DNA from: Paucilactobacillus vaccinostercus DSM 20634
GTDB lineage: Bacteria; Bacillota; Bacilli; Lactobacillales; Lactobacillaceae
Assembly: GCF_001436295.1 (NCBI RefSeq)
Contig: NZ_AYYY01000061.1
Coordinates: 1 to 64,000 of the forward strand
Direction: 5' to 3'
DNA length: 64,000 nt
A model generated the notes under the pieces. It was not told where the DNA came from. It made no database searches and saw only the letters and a list, made by a program, of their open reading frames with translations. Both the position numbers and the translations under genes were made by a program. The stretch's first letter is position 1, and each line of letters begins with the position of its first letter. Of this stretch, positions 31,738 to 38,893 are shown one piece after another.

Positions 31738-31956
31738 AGTCTATTTAGATAGTATGCCTGATGTTTCTGAAGAAACCGGCCAGTATACTAAGACTATCGA
31801 ATCATTAGTGGTAGGTGACAGCCAGTGTGTGGGCAGCAATAATGGATCTGGAGGGCTCAAATCACTAAATGAAGCCAAGGAACCTTTCGGAAACGGAAGG
31901 CTTTTTGGCGTGAAATCGGAAAAAACGAACCATTGTTTTCAATGTTCGGTTTTAAT
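31738..31956 (+). ncRNA. Candidate structured RNA between htrA and rlmH
   Basis: Nested stems are visible in order. GATAGT (31748-31753) pairs with ACTATC (31793-31798) and encloses GTTTC-TGAA-GAAAC. TCATTAGTG (31802-31810) pairs with CACTAAATGA (31863-31872) with one bulge and encloses AGCC/GGCT (31820/31854). AAGCC (31872-31876) pairs with GGCTT (31899-31903), with CCTTTC/GGAAGG inside. A terminator-like hairpin follows (AACCATTG / CAATGTTCGGTT, 31928-31953) with Ts. A 102-codon frame over the same stretch has no ribosome site and no recognisable protein. I cannot assign it to a known RNA family. Confidence 0.5.
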
Positions 31957-32060
31957 ACGATTTCAATGCAAATTTATTGATAAATTGCGAACAAAAGTAA
32001 TTGGTCATATTGAAGAAGTTCAGGTCAGTAAAAACAAGTGATTGGTGAGAAAAATTTAAT

Positions 32061-32373
32061 TGTGGAAAACTATGTGGAAAAAATTTGGTATACTAACACA
32101 CAGGTGGAAAAAGCTGATATATCAATAACCAAATCCGTTGGAAAAGTTATCCACAGGCAGGGTGTGGATTTGTGGATAAGTTGAAAACTTTAAAAAGTAG
32201 AACGGATAAACGTTGATATATCAACGTTTTTAATTGGACGGCACGAACGGATGTTGCTGTGCAAAACTGTGGATAAAAAATTATCATCAAAATCTTAAAA
32301 AGACAAAATTCAGGGATTTTGCTGATCAGAATTGGAAAAAATACCCACAGCCTGTGGAAAACTCTGTGGATAA
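32061..32373. promoter_or_regulatory. Second DnaA-box cluster, upstream of rlmH
   Basis: Perfect 9-mers are TTATCCACA at 32147-32155 and TGTGGATAA (reverse) at 32171-32179, 32268-32276 and 32365-32373. Near matches are TGTGGATTT at 32163 and TGTGGAAAA at 32061, 32073 and 32353. The density equals that of oriC 24 kb away. It lies in an AT-rich 350-bp gap directly before rlmH and may control rlmH or act as a DnaA reservoir. Confidence 0.75.
32208..32229. repeat. 22-bp perfect palindrome inside the DnaA-box cluster
   Basis: The palindrome is centred on GTTGATATATCAAC and extends three more bases each side. Its core TGATATATCA recurs at 32115-32124, about 96 bp upstream. It may be an operator or a cruciform; no binding protein is known to me. 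Confidence 0.7.
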
Positions 32374-32394
32374 CATGTTGAAAGGTTGTTAGTT

Positions 32395-32874
32395 ATGAAC
32401 ATCAAAATTATTGGCGTTGGAAAATTAAAGGAAAAGTATTTTAAGGCGGGCATCGCTGAATATGCAAAACGACTTGGTCGCTTCTGCAAATTTCAAATTG
32501 TTGAAGTGCCAGATGAAAAAGCACCGGAGTCGTTGAGTCAATCCGAAATGGATGACGTGATGGCAAAAGAAGGCCAGCGCATTTTAGACAAGATCAAAGA
32601 TCGAGAATATGTCTATGCGCTGGCGATTAAGGGAAAGGAACGCTCATCAGAAGAATTCGCGAAAGAAATTGCGAATTTAACGACGTACGGGCATTCCGAT
32701 ATTACGTTTGTGATCGGGGGCTCGTTAGGACTCGCGCCGGAAGTATTAAAGCGTGCGGACACGCAGATTTCGTTTGGCCGCTTTACATTGCCGCATCAAT
32801 TGATGAGATTGGTGTTGACGGAGCAGGTTTATCGGGCGTTTATGATTAATGAGGGGAGTCCGTATCATAAGTGA
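32395..32874 (+). CDS. rlmH: 23S rRNA pseudouridine-1915 N3-methyltransferase RlmH (OrfX homologue)
   Basis: This SPOUT methyltransferase acts on pseudouridine 1915 in helix 69 of 23S rRNA in 70S ribosomes. I chose the ATG at 32395 ([19 protein letters not shown]) with AAAGG 9 bp upstream. The 159-aa protein carries the knot region [17 protein letters not shown] and ends in GSPYHK. The 3' end holds the first copy of a 27-bp direct repeat, matching the place where SCC elements insert in staphylococci. Complete and normal in length. Confidence 0.97.
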   Translation: MNIKIIGVGKLKEKYFKAGIAEYAKRLGRFCKFQIVEVPDEKAPESLSQSEMDDVMAKEGQRILDKIKDREYVYALAIKGKERSSEEFAKEIANLTTYGHSDITFVIGGSLGLAPEVLKRADTQISFGRFTLPHQLMRLVLTEQVYRAFMINEGSPYHK

Positions 32875-32880
32875 TGAGGT
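32854..32880 (+). repeat. Left att-like direct repeat in the rlmH 3' end
   Basis: This 27-bp sequence contains CGTATCATAAGTGATGAGGT and matches 37798-37824 at 26 of 27 bases. It covers the last six coding codons (GSPYHK) plus the stop and six bases beyond it. The single difference is a silent His codon change (CAT/CAC). Confidence 0.9.
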
Positions 32881-32922
32881 TTTTTAAATTGGTGATGTAA
32901 TTGCGTTTGAAAAGAGGTACTA

Positions 32923-33408
32923 ATGAAAAAACGAGCATTGTTAGTGATTGACTTACAAAATGGCGTTGGCCCGTTAATAGACAATCAACAATTGATAGAT
33001 AATGTTAATTGTGTGATCGATGAATATCATCAACAAAAACGACCGATAATTTTTATTCAGCATCAGGATAGTGATTTGAAAGCTGAATCAGAGGAGTGGC
33101 AATTAGTGTCTGAACTTCATGCGCGGCCAAGTGATTACTATGTACGAAAAATCCATGCAGATTCGTTTTATAAAACTAACTTAGCCAAACTGTTGGCTGA
33201 ATTGGAAATTAATCAACTAGAAATTTGTGGGGCTGAAATTCCATTCTGCATCGATGCAACGATTAAAGCGGCCTTTGATCGAAAATACCAACTATTCATG
33301 CGTCATGGAATGGTTTCGACTGAACATGATGCACTTATCGCAGATGATGTGATGGTACAGCACTATGAACAGATTTGGGACGGACGATTTGTCACTTATT
33401 TGGACTGA
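32923..33408 (+). CDS. Isochorismatase-family cysteine hydrolase
   Basis: This 161-aa cytosolic hydrolase is of the isochorismatase/nicotinamidase superfamily. The catalytic triad is visible as Asp9 in LVIDLQNG, a Lys around residue 80-88 (RKIHADSFYKT) and the nucleophile Cys in EIPFCIDATIKAAF (about 109). The cis-peptide glycine region is GAEI. The substrate is unknown. It is the first gene right of the rlmH repeat and has its own terminator. AGAGG precedes the ATG. Confidence 0.85.
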   Translation: MKKRALLVIDLQNGVGPLIDNQQLIDNVNCVIDEYHQQKRPIIFIQHQDSDLKAESEEWQLVSELHARPSDYYVRKIHADSFYKTNLAKLLAELEINQLEICGAEIPFCIDATIKAAFDRKYQLFMRHGMVSTEHDALIADDVMVQHYEQIWDGRFVTYLD

Positions 33409-33456
33409 ATTAACCAAGATTACAAATATATATTCAACAATTAATACTAAATAACT

Positions 33457-33500
33457 AAGAGCCACAACCGATATAAAGATTGGTTGTGGCTCTTTATTTT
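33457..33500 (+). terminator. Terminator after the isochorismatase gene
   Basis: A perfect 13-bp stem (AAGAGCCACAACC / GGTTGTGGCTCTT) is followed by TTATTTT. Confidence 0.9.
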
Positions 33501-33608
33501 GACGTGGTAGGAATTTAAGGAGGTTAATCCAGAGACAAATATTGAGAATAAGTTATTTTAAGTATATACTATAAAATAGCTTATATTTACTTAAAAATGA
33601 GGTGATCA

Positions 33609-34385
33609 ATGATGAATCAGGATAAGCGACTGGAAGTAATTATGCAAACGCTAGAGAAAAATCATACTTTGACGCTCCAAGAGATTATGAAATTGACGGG
33701 TGCATCTCGTGATACAGTGCGGCGTGACATAGTGAAGTTATCAGATTCCGATTTGGTGAAACGCAATTATGGTGGCATTAGTCTGCCACATACTTTTCGC
33801 TATGTTGACGACTTTTTAAGCCGGACTGATGAAATGACAGCGGTAAAACAGGTAATAGCGCAGGCGGCAGCAAAGTTGGTACAGGAACAACAGCAGTTAT
33901 TTTTAGATGTTTCGACAACAATTAACTGCATACCAGCATATTTACCCAAGATAGAGCAGGGGTTGGTACTGACAAATTCATTAGATATTGCTGATCAATT
34001 ATTGCGTAAGACAGAACTATCAGTCAGATTGATCGGTGGTGTGTACCAACAGAAACGACGGGGAACTAATGATAGTAACGCACTACGTGATTTGCTAAGT
34101 TATCGATCGGAGATAACTTTTATTAGTGCGGTCGGACTGACAACTGATGGTGTGTATTATGCTTTCGAGGATGACGTGGCCTTCAAGCAACAGCTTGCTG
34201 ATCAATCTCAGCAAGTTGTCTTGGTAATCGATCATACCCGTATTGGCATGCGACATAATTTTCGTGCGCTAGGATTAGAGAAGCTCGATTATTTGGTTAC
34301 TGACCAATCCCTACCAGATGAATTAGCACGGCAGTTGGATGATGCAAAAGTTCGAGTTATCGTAACTGATAAAGCGAAAAAATAA
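33609..34385 (+). CDS. DeoR-family transcriptional regulator
   Basis: This 258-aa repressor-type protein has an N-terminal winged helix (about 5-58, TLQEIMKLTGASRDTVRRDI and the DeoR signature VKRNYGGI) and a C-terminal ISOCOT sugar-phosphate sensor domain (about 75-235) with the usual TNS motif and a D-x-T-x-I-type start (LFLDVSTTINCI). DeoR proteins usually sense phosphorylated sugars. Nearby HAD phosphatase and lactonase genes in the same segment could be targets, but no operator was identified. GAGGTGATCA precedes the ATG pair. Confidence 0.88.
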   Translation: MMNQDKRLEVIMQTLEKNHTLTLQEIMKLTGASRDTVRRDIVKLSDSDLVKRNYGGISLPHTFRYVDDFLSRTDEMTAVKQVIAQAAAKLVQEQQQLFLDVSTTINCIPAYLPKIEQGLVLTNSLDIADQLLRKTELSVRLIGGVYQQKRRGTNDSNALRDLLSYRSEITFISAVGLTTDGVYYAFEDDVAFKQQLADQSQQVVLVIDHTRIGMRHNFRALGLEKLDYLVTDQSLPDELARQLDDAKVRVIVTDKAKK

Positions 34386-34481
34386 AATTTCTATTGCTGA
34401 TTTTGAAATTATGCACGAAGCCGATGTGATTTAAGCTGGTTTTTACGGCATGGACTTTTTACTGAGAGGAGCATCACAGTC

Positions 34482-35369
34482 GTGGATTCTCGGTTAATCA
34501 TGACATTTTTAAGATTAGTAAAGGTTGGCCAAATCACTGCGACTGCGCGGTCATTGGGGGCTCAATCAGAAGTTGTGATTAAGCAGATTGATCAGTTACA
34601 GAAGCAGGTGGGTGTCACTTTAGTTAAATATCATAATATCGAGTCTAATGTGAGTCTCACACAGAATGGTCAAAGATTTATTCCAATTGCACGGACGTAT
34701 CTGAGATTGTCTCAAGATACAGTCGATTTAAAGGAGACAGATCACTATGATCAATTGACGATTACGAGTTCGATTGATATCAATACTGGTATTTTATTAA
34801 CTAATCTCACTAAAATTATGAGCAAAGATCCGTTTGTCCACTATACCGTGACCAATGCTAGCAATGATGAAATTTACGCCAGCGTGCGGAATGAAACTGT
34901 AGACGTAGGCTTTTCCTACGAAAGAGATATCCATCAGAATATTGTATTGCAAGATATTGGAAAAGATCCATTAGTAGTGGTTACAGGATGGCAAAGTGAT
35001 TATCCAGACGTTGTATTTGCACGTGAGTTAGAACGTACAAATGAGCTGTATGTTCCTTGGAGTAGCAGCTACAAAGAATGGCATGCTAGGTACTGGGACT
35101 GCAAAATTCAGCCATTGTTAACAACGGATTGTGCGATTCAGTTACCAAATTACATCAATGCTGCCAATGCGTGGGCAATTATGCCTAAATCATTTTTGCA
35201 GACGGTAGATCGTAAACAAATTTATTTTCGCAGATTGTACTTGTTGGAAGAAATACCAGAGTTAACCTTGTTTGCAATAAAAAAAGAGGACTGCCTATTA
35301 AAGCAATCCCTCATTGACTGGTTTATTTTACAAATTCGTGAGTTATCTAGTATTCCGATTATCCTTTAA
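34482..35369 (+). CDS. LysR-family transcriptional regulator
   Basis: This 295-aa protein has an N-terminal winged helix (1 to about 60). The HTH is somewhat atypical (ITATARSLGAQSEVVIKQIDQL), followed by LTQNGQRFIPIARTYL, the usual LysR linker start. A periplasmic-binding-protein-like effector domain follows (about 85-290). The GTG start has GAGAGGAGC upstream. Its 3' end overlaps the convergent HAD gene by 11 bp. The target and inducer are unknown. Confidence 0.82.
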   Translation: MDSRLIMTFLRLVKVGQITATARSLGAQSEVVIKQIDQLQKQVGVTLVKYHNIESNVSLTQNGQRFIPIARTYLRLSQDTVDLKETDHYDQLTITSSIDINTGILLTNLTKIMSKDPFVHYTVTNASNDEIYASVRNETVDVGFSYERDIHQNIVLQDIGKDPLVVVTGWQSDYPDVVFARELERTNELYVPWSSSYKEWHARYWDCKIQPLLTTDCAIQLPNYINAANAWAIMPKSFLQTVDRKQIYFRRLYLLEEIPELTLFAIKKEDCLLKQSLIDWFILQIRELSSIPIIL

Positions 35370-36171
35370 ATTCTGGTAAAGTTTGGAGCGCATAAGCAAC
35401 ACCATCTTCAACATTTGACTTGGTAACGAACTTTGCAACTTTTTTGATATCTTCTTGAGCACTCCCCATAACTACAGGGAGGCCAACCATGTTGAGCATT
35501 GGCAAATCATTATAGCCATCACCAAAGGCAGCAGTTTCATTTTTGCTCAATCGTTCCTGCTCAAGAATGTAGTTAATACCACGTGATTTCTTGGCATCAA
35601 TATTTGTGATTTCAAGGTAGGCGGCGCCTGCTTGGGCGACACTAACACCTTGATAGTTAGCCTGATTAAAGTAAGCTTTCAGCCGCTCCATTTCTTCGCT
35701 GTCAAAGGTGATCATCATGATTTTAAATACTTCGAAGTTCGGTTGCGAGAATACTTCTTCAATTGGCAAAATGGTGGGTGATTGTCCCGTTAATTTTTGT
35801 TCATATTGAATACCATGATCAATATTATCGGCGTACCAACGATATTTATCATAGTAACTGAGGCTAACATGCGGAAAGTTACTTTTGACGGCATTCAGAA
35901 TTTCTCTGGCAGTGATCGTAGTAATTAATCTGGCACTAATGGTTTTCCAGTCATTACCAGTACGTTCATAAATCAGGCCGCCATTAAAGCCAATTTGAGG
36001 TGTATTTAGGCCAAGCTTATCAATGGCGTCCTTCATCTCAAGCGGTGCTCGTGCAGACACAAGGGTAACAGGAATATGGCTGGCTTTAATTGCTTGGGCT
36101 GTAGCATCACTAACAATTCCTTCGGGGGTGAGCAAGGTACCATCCATATCAGCAAAAATTCGTTTGATCAT
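35359..36171 (-). CDS. HAD-superfamily phosphatase, Cof type (IIB)
   Basis: This 270-aa cytosolic sugar- or nucleotide-phosphatase of the Cof family has motif I DMDGTLL (about 8-14), motif II VSARAP, motif III Lys within the cap/core junction (IDAKKSRGINYIL) and motif IV GDGYNDLPML (about 218-227). The C2 cap lies between motifs II and III. The specificity is unknown. It is convergent with LysR and divergent from the lactonase gene; the 154-bp gap holds both promoters. Confidence 0.9.
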   Translation of the reverse strand: MIKRIFADMDGTLLTPEGIVSDATAQAIKASHIPVTLVSARAPLEMKDAIDKLGLNTPQIGFNGGLIYERTGNDWKTISARLITTITAREILNAVKSNFPHVSLSYYDKYRWYADNIDHGIQYEQKLTGQSPTILPIEEVFSQPNFEVFKIMMITFDSEEMERLKAYFNQANYQGVSVAQAGAAYLEITNIDAKKSRGINYILEQERLSKNETAAFGDGYNDLPMLNMVGLPVVMGSAQEDIKKVAKFVTKSNVEDGVAYALQTLPEFKG

Positions 36172-36325
36172 AACTTCTCCGCCTTTTTAAATTATTTGAG
36201 TACATATTCAGTGTACTTCAAAGAACAATAATGTGTCAATCGTTAAATAATGTAATAATTAATATACATTATTCTATTTAGTGGCTACTAAATTAACGCT
36301 TCAGTAAATGGAGGAAAATTAAATT

Positions 36326-37357
36326 ATGAAGGAAAGATTTTTGATTGGGACTTATACACGTAAAAGTAGTCAAGGAATTTACGTAGTTACTTTAGATCAT
36401 GATGAACAACTGATTACACAGGTTGATCATGTATTTAGTATCAATAATTCTAGTTATTTGGGACTATCGAAAGCAAAGCATCTTTACAGTGTCGTACGAC
36501 GTAATGATGAGGGCGGTGTTATGGCGCTAGATTTAAATCAACGCTCATTTCAAGAAATTAACGAAATTACAGAAGCTGGCGCCCCGCCTTGTTATATCGG
36601 CGTTGATGAGGAACGTCAATTAATTTATAGTGGAAATTATCATACCGCTGTGATTAATGTTTTTCGAATGAACCGTGATGGCAGTTTGTCACAAACCGAT
36701 CATGTCACACATAGAGGTAGTACTGGTCCTAAACCGGAACAAGATAGCCCGCATGTTCATTACTGTGATTTGACGCCTGATAATCGGTTAGTAGTTTGTG
36801 ATCATGGCATGGATTTGACGTTTGTTTATGATATTTCTGTGACTGGAAAATTATCGGAAGTATCAAGATATCAAAGTAAAGCTGGTTTTGCGCCGCGGCA
36901 TATTGTGTTTCATTCGAACGGCCAGATTGCATATTTATTGGGTGAATTGGAGAGTGCAATTGAAGTATTAAAGTACGATGCTAATACTGCTAAGTTTACG
37001 CATTTGCAAACAATTTCCACGGTTCCCCCCGATTGGGACGGTCAAAAAAGTGCTGCGGCGATTCATATTACTAATGATGGAAAATTTGTTTATGCCAGTA
37101 ATCGGGGACGAAATACAATTGATGTCTTTCGAGTAGAAAGTGATTTCAGATTAAGTTTTGTGCAATCAATTAGCACGACGGGTGTTTTTCCTCGTGACTC
37201 TGAGTTGAGTGAAGACGAAGGCTACTTGATTGCCGCTAATCAAGAAACGGATAATCTCACACTTTATATGAGAAATGCACTAAATGGCGAACTTACTTTG
37301 GTACAAAAAGATATTGCGGTTCCAGAAGGTGTTTGTGTGAAGAGATGGGATTTGTAA
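36326..37357 (+). CDS. Lactonase family protein (6-phosphogluconolactonase-like beta-propeller)
   Basis: This 343-aa protein is of the seven-bladed propeller lactonase family (Pgl/YkgB type). It starts MKERFLIGTYTRKSSQGIYV and has the family motifs SPHVHYCDLTPDNRLVVCDH, FAPRHIVFHSNGQIAYLLGE and FVYASNRGRNTIDVF. The phosphogluconolactonase function is established only for some members. TGGAGGAAA precedes the ATG. Confidence 0.88.
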   Translation: MKERFLIGTYTRKSSQGIYVVTLDHDEQLITQVDHVFSINNSSYLGLSKAKHLYSVVRRNDEGGVMALDLNQRSFQEINEITEAGAPPCYIGVDEERQLIYSGNYHTAVINVFRMNRDGSLSQTDHVTHRGSTGPKPEQDSPHVHYCDLTPDNRLVVCDHGMDLTFVYDISVTGKLSEVSRYQSKAGFAPRHIVFHSNGQIAYLLGELESAIEVLKYDANTAKFTHLQTISTVPPDWDGQKSAAAIHITNDGKFVYASNRGRNTIDVFRVESDFRLSFVQSISTTGVFPRDSELSEDEGYLIAANQETDNLTLYMRNALNGELTLVQKDIAVPEGVCVKRWDL

Positions 37358-37421
37358 TTTTATTATGAACCAAAATGTGCTTTATTATTTGATTATTCAA
37401 TCCGATATGAGTGTGACCTAA

Positions 37422-37730
37422 AATAGCAACGTTTGTATTGAGACTGTTGCAGCTCATCATGAAGGTGTGGACTTTTTGTACGATGGTAAATTAATTGAGG
37501 CAAATCATGAAATTAGATCAAGCACAAAAGTACGGGCCAGTAGTAAATTTTATGAAGGTTGTTAATTTAGAGTTTGATACGATGAAAACGGAAAAATTGA
37601 ACGCTTAATGAACTATGTAAAAGGATATTTGGCGGCATCATTTTTGTTACTATTGGAATGTGGAGACCAAGTAATTGATGCTCGCGCAATGGATCGTATG
37701 AATCAAGCGTGGAATCAATCGCAGTACTGA
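37422..37730 (+). pseudogene. Decayed small gene of unknown function with two in-frame stops
   Basis: One reading frame runs from about 37422 to a TGA at 37728-37730, broken by TAA at 37563 and TGA at 37575. It encodes EGVDFLYDGKLIEANHEIRS before the stops and DENGKIERLMNYVKGYLAAS after them. Sense continues in the same frame across both stops, so nonsense mutations rather than chance explain it. No clear start codon remains. The pattern of short beta segments is loosely like NTF2/SnoaL-type folds, but this is only a guess. Confidence 0.5.
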
Positions 37731-37797
37731 ACGATATAGATCCCCTAGCATAATCGATATGGTTTTTTAGACAATTAACCGCTGGGTAGAGTGTTAC

Positions 37798-37824
37798 GGG
37801 AGTCCGTATCACAAGTGATGAGGT
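37798..37824 (+). repeat. Right att-like direct repeat
   Basis: This is the second copy of the rlmH 3'-end sequence (CGTATCACAAGTGATGAGGT is its core), 4,944 bp from the first. Similarity stops sharply on both sides, so it is not a remnant of a longer rlmH duplication. Confidence 0.88.
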
Positions 37825-37886
37825 CGCTCAATTGAATGTTGATACTATTTTTAGACATGTTTATTGTGCAGGACAGAAAGGAAATT

Positions 37887-38360
37887 ATGAGTTATTTTTT
37901 GAATCGGTTAGATGATGAACAGATTACTTTTCGGGTGATTAAGCATAAGCCAGTTTGGCATTTGGATGAAGGCTTAGAAATCCAAAAGCAATGTATGGTA
38001 GTGAAGAATATGTTACTTAAAGATCACAAACATGCGCACTACTATTTGGTATTGACTAAAGGTGATACGCGGTTGAATTTTAAGAAACTGGCAAGCCAGT
38101 TTAATACAAGCCGTAGTCAGCTGAAATTTGCCGATCCAAGCGAGCTTGAAGTGACAATGCATGTGATTTCGGGCATGGTATCGCCCCTAATTCTTGAAAC
38201 AGGATTGCCACTGACAATTGTGGTTGAATCGAGTTTGAAACAAGCCGAGGACTTGGGTTTTCACGCCGGAACAAACACTGAAACAGTGGTATTAACTTAT
38301 AAAGGGTTGGCTCAATTAGTGACCACATTAGGATATCCAATCATTACCTTAGAAGACTGA
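37887..38360 (+). CDS. YbaK/ProX-type aminoacyl-tRNA deacylase domain protein
   Basis: This 157-aa protein is of the YbaK/EbsC/PrdX superfamily, which hydrolyses mischarged tRNAs in trans. The start at 37887 (MSYFLNRLDDEQITFRVIKH) has AAGGAAATT just upstream. The core shows KNMLLKDHKHAHYYLVLTKGD, the equivalent of the family's K-L-F-x-D-K region, and TRLNFKKLASQFNTSRSQLKFA, the PrdX-like segment. It lies just outside the right att-like repeat. Confidence 0.8.
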   Translation: MSYFLNRLDDEQITFRVIKHKPVWHLDEGLEIQKQCMVVKNMLLKDHKHAHYYLVLTKGDTRLNFKKLASQFNTSRSQLKFADPSELEVTMHVISGMVSPLILETGLPLTIVVESSLKQAEDLGFHAGTNTETVVLTYKGLAQLVTTLGYPIITLED

Positions 38361-38603
38361 TCAAAAATTTATGTATCACTATGGTTTCTACCAATCATGA
38401 TGTATTTACTGCAGCTGATTTACTGAATAGTATTGGTGAAAGATGTTTGAAATTCATTGAGAAAATTAGTTACTTTTTTGAATAAGCTTATTGGCTAGTT
38501 TGATAAACCACTTTAAGGTAGCAAAAGACCATAACCGGGTAAGATCGGTTATGGTCATTTTTGTGACGTACGAAGAACACCATTAAAAAAGTAGAAATAA
38601 AAA

Positions 38604-38644
38604 TTAACGAGCTTTAACGAGCTTTAGCAAGTTTAAGCTCGTTA
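38604..38644. repeat. Tandem and inverted repeat TTAACGAGCTT
   Basis: Two overlapping direct copies and one inverted copy lie within 41 bp. The inverted pair can form a 10-bp stem with a 10-nt loop. It may be an operator or a remnant of an element end. Confidence 0.45.
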
Positions 38645-38847
38645 TGATTTGTATGATAGTTATGAAGTATAATGTAGGAATAAAATACTGAATAATATTT
38701 GGGTGGTAGTTATTAATAGTCAAAAATTTGATAACAATAAATTAACAAGCATGCCTGAGAGTAAAACTTTTGATCGAAAAAGTATCAAATACGATATTAA
38801 TAAGCTAGCTAATATTTTAATAGCGACGCCTTAGCATCGTGTACTTA

Positions 38848-38890
38848 AAAAATCGACAAATTCCTCATTTACGAGAAATTTGCCGATTTA
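38848..38890 (-). terminator. Terminator of the 14-TM exporter gene
   Basis: AAATCG and CAAATT on one side pair with AATTTG and CGATTT on the other, with one internal mismatch. It is read leftwards, ending in Ts. Confidence 0.75.
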
Positions 38891-38893
38891 TTT

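Larger units (their letters stand above)
38361..38893. other. Gap with terminator, repeats and no firm gene
   Basis: Contents are a terminator at 38523-38562 (GACCATAACCG / CGGTTATGGTC then TTTTT), tandem TTAACGAGCTT at 38604 and 38614 with the inverted AAGCTCGTTA at 38635-38644, and the minus-strand terminator of the next gene. A 43-codon plus-strand frame at 38703-38834 has no clear ribosome site and is not called. Confidence 0.5.

Noticed and set aside
31733-32041. Plus-strand open frame of 102 codons
   Set aside because: It has no ribosome site, a composition unlike its neighbours and complete overlap with RNA stems and a terminator-like hairpin; it is better explained as a non-coding region.
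38703-38834. 43-codon plus-strand frame (VVVINSQKFDNNKL...)
   Set aside because: Weak start context and no recognised similarity; it cannot be separated from chance in AT-rich DNA.
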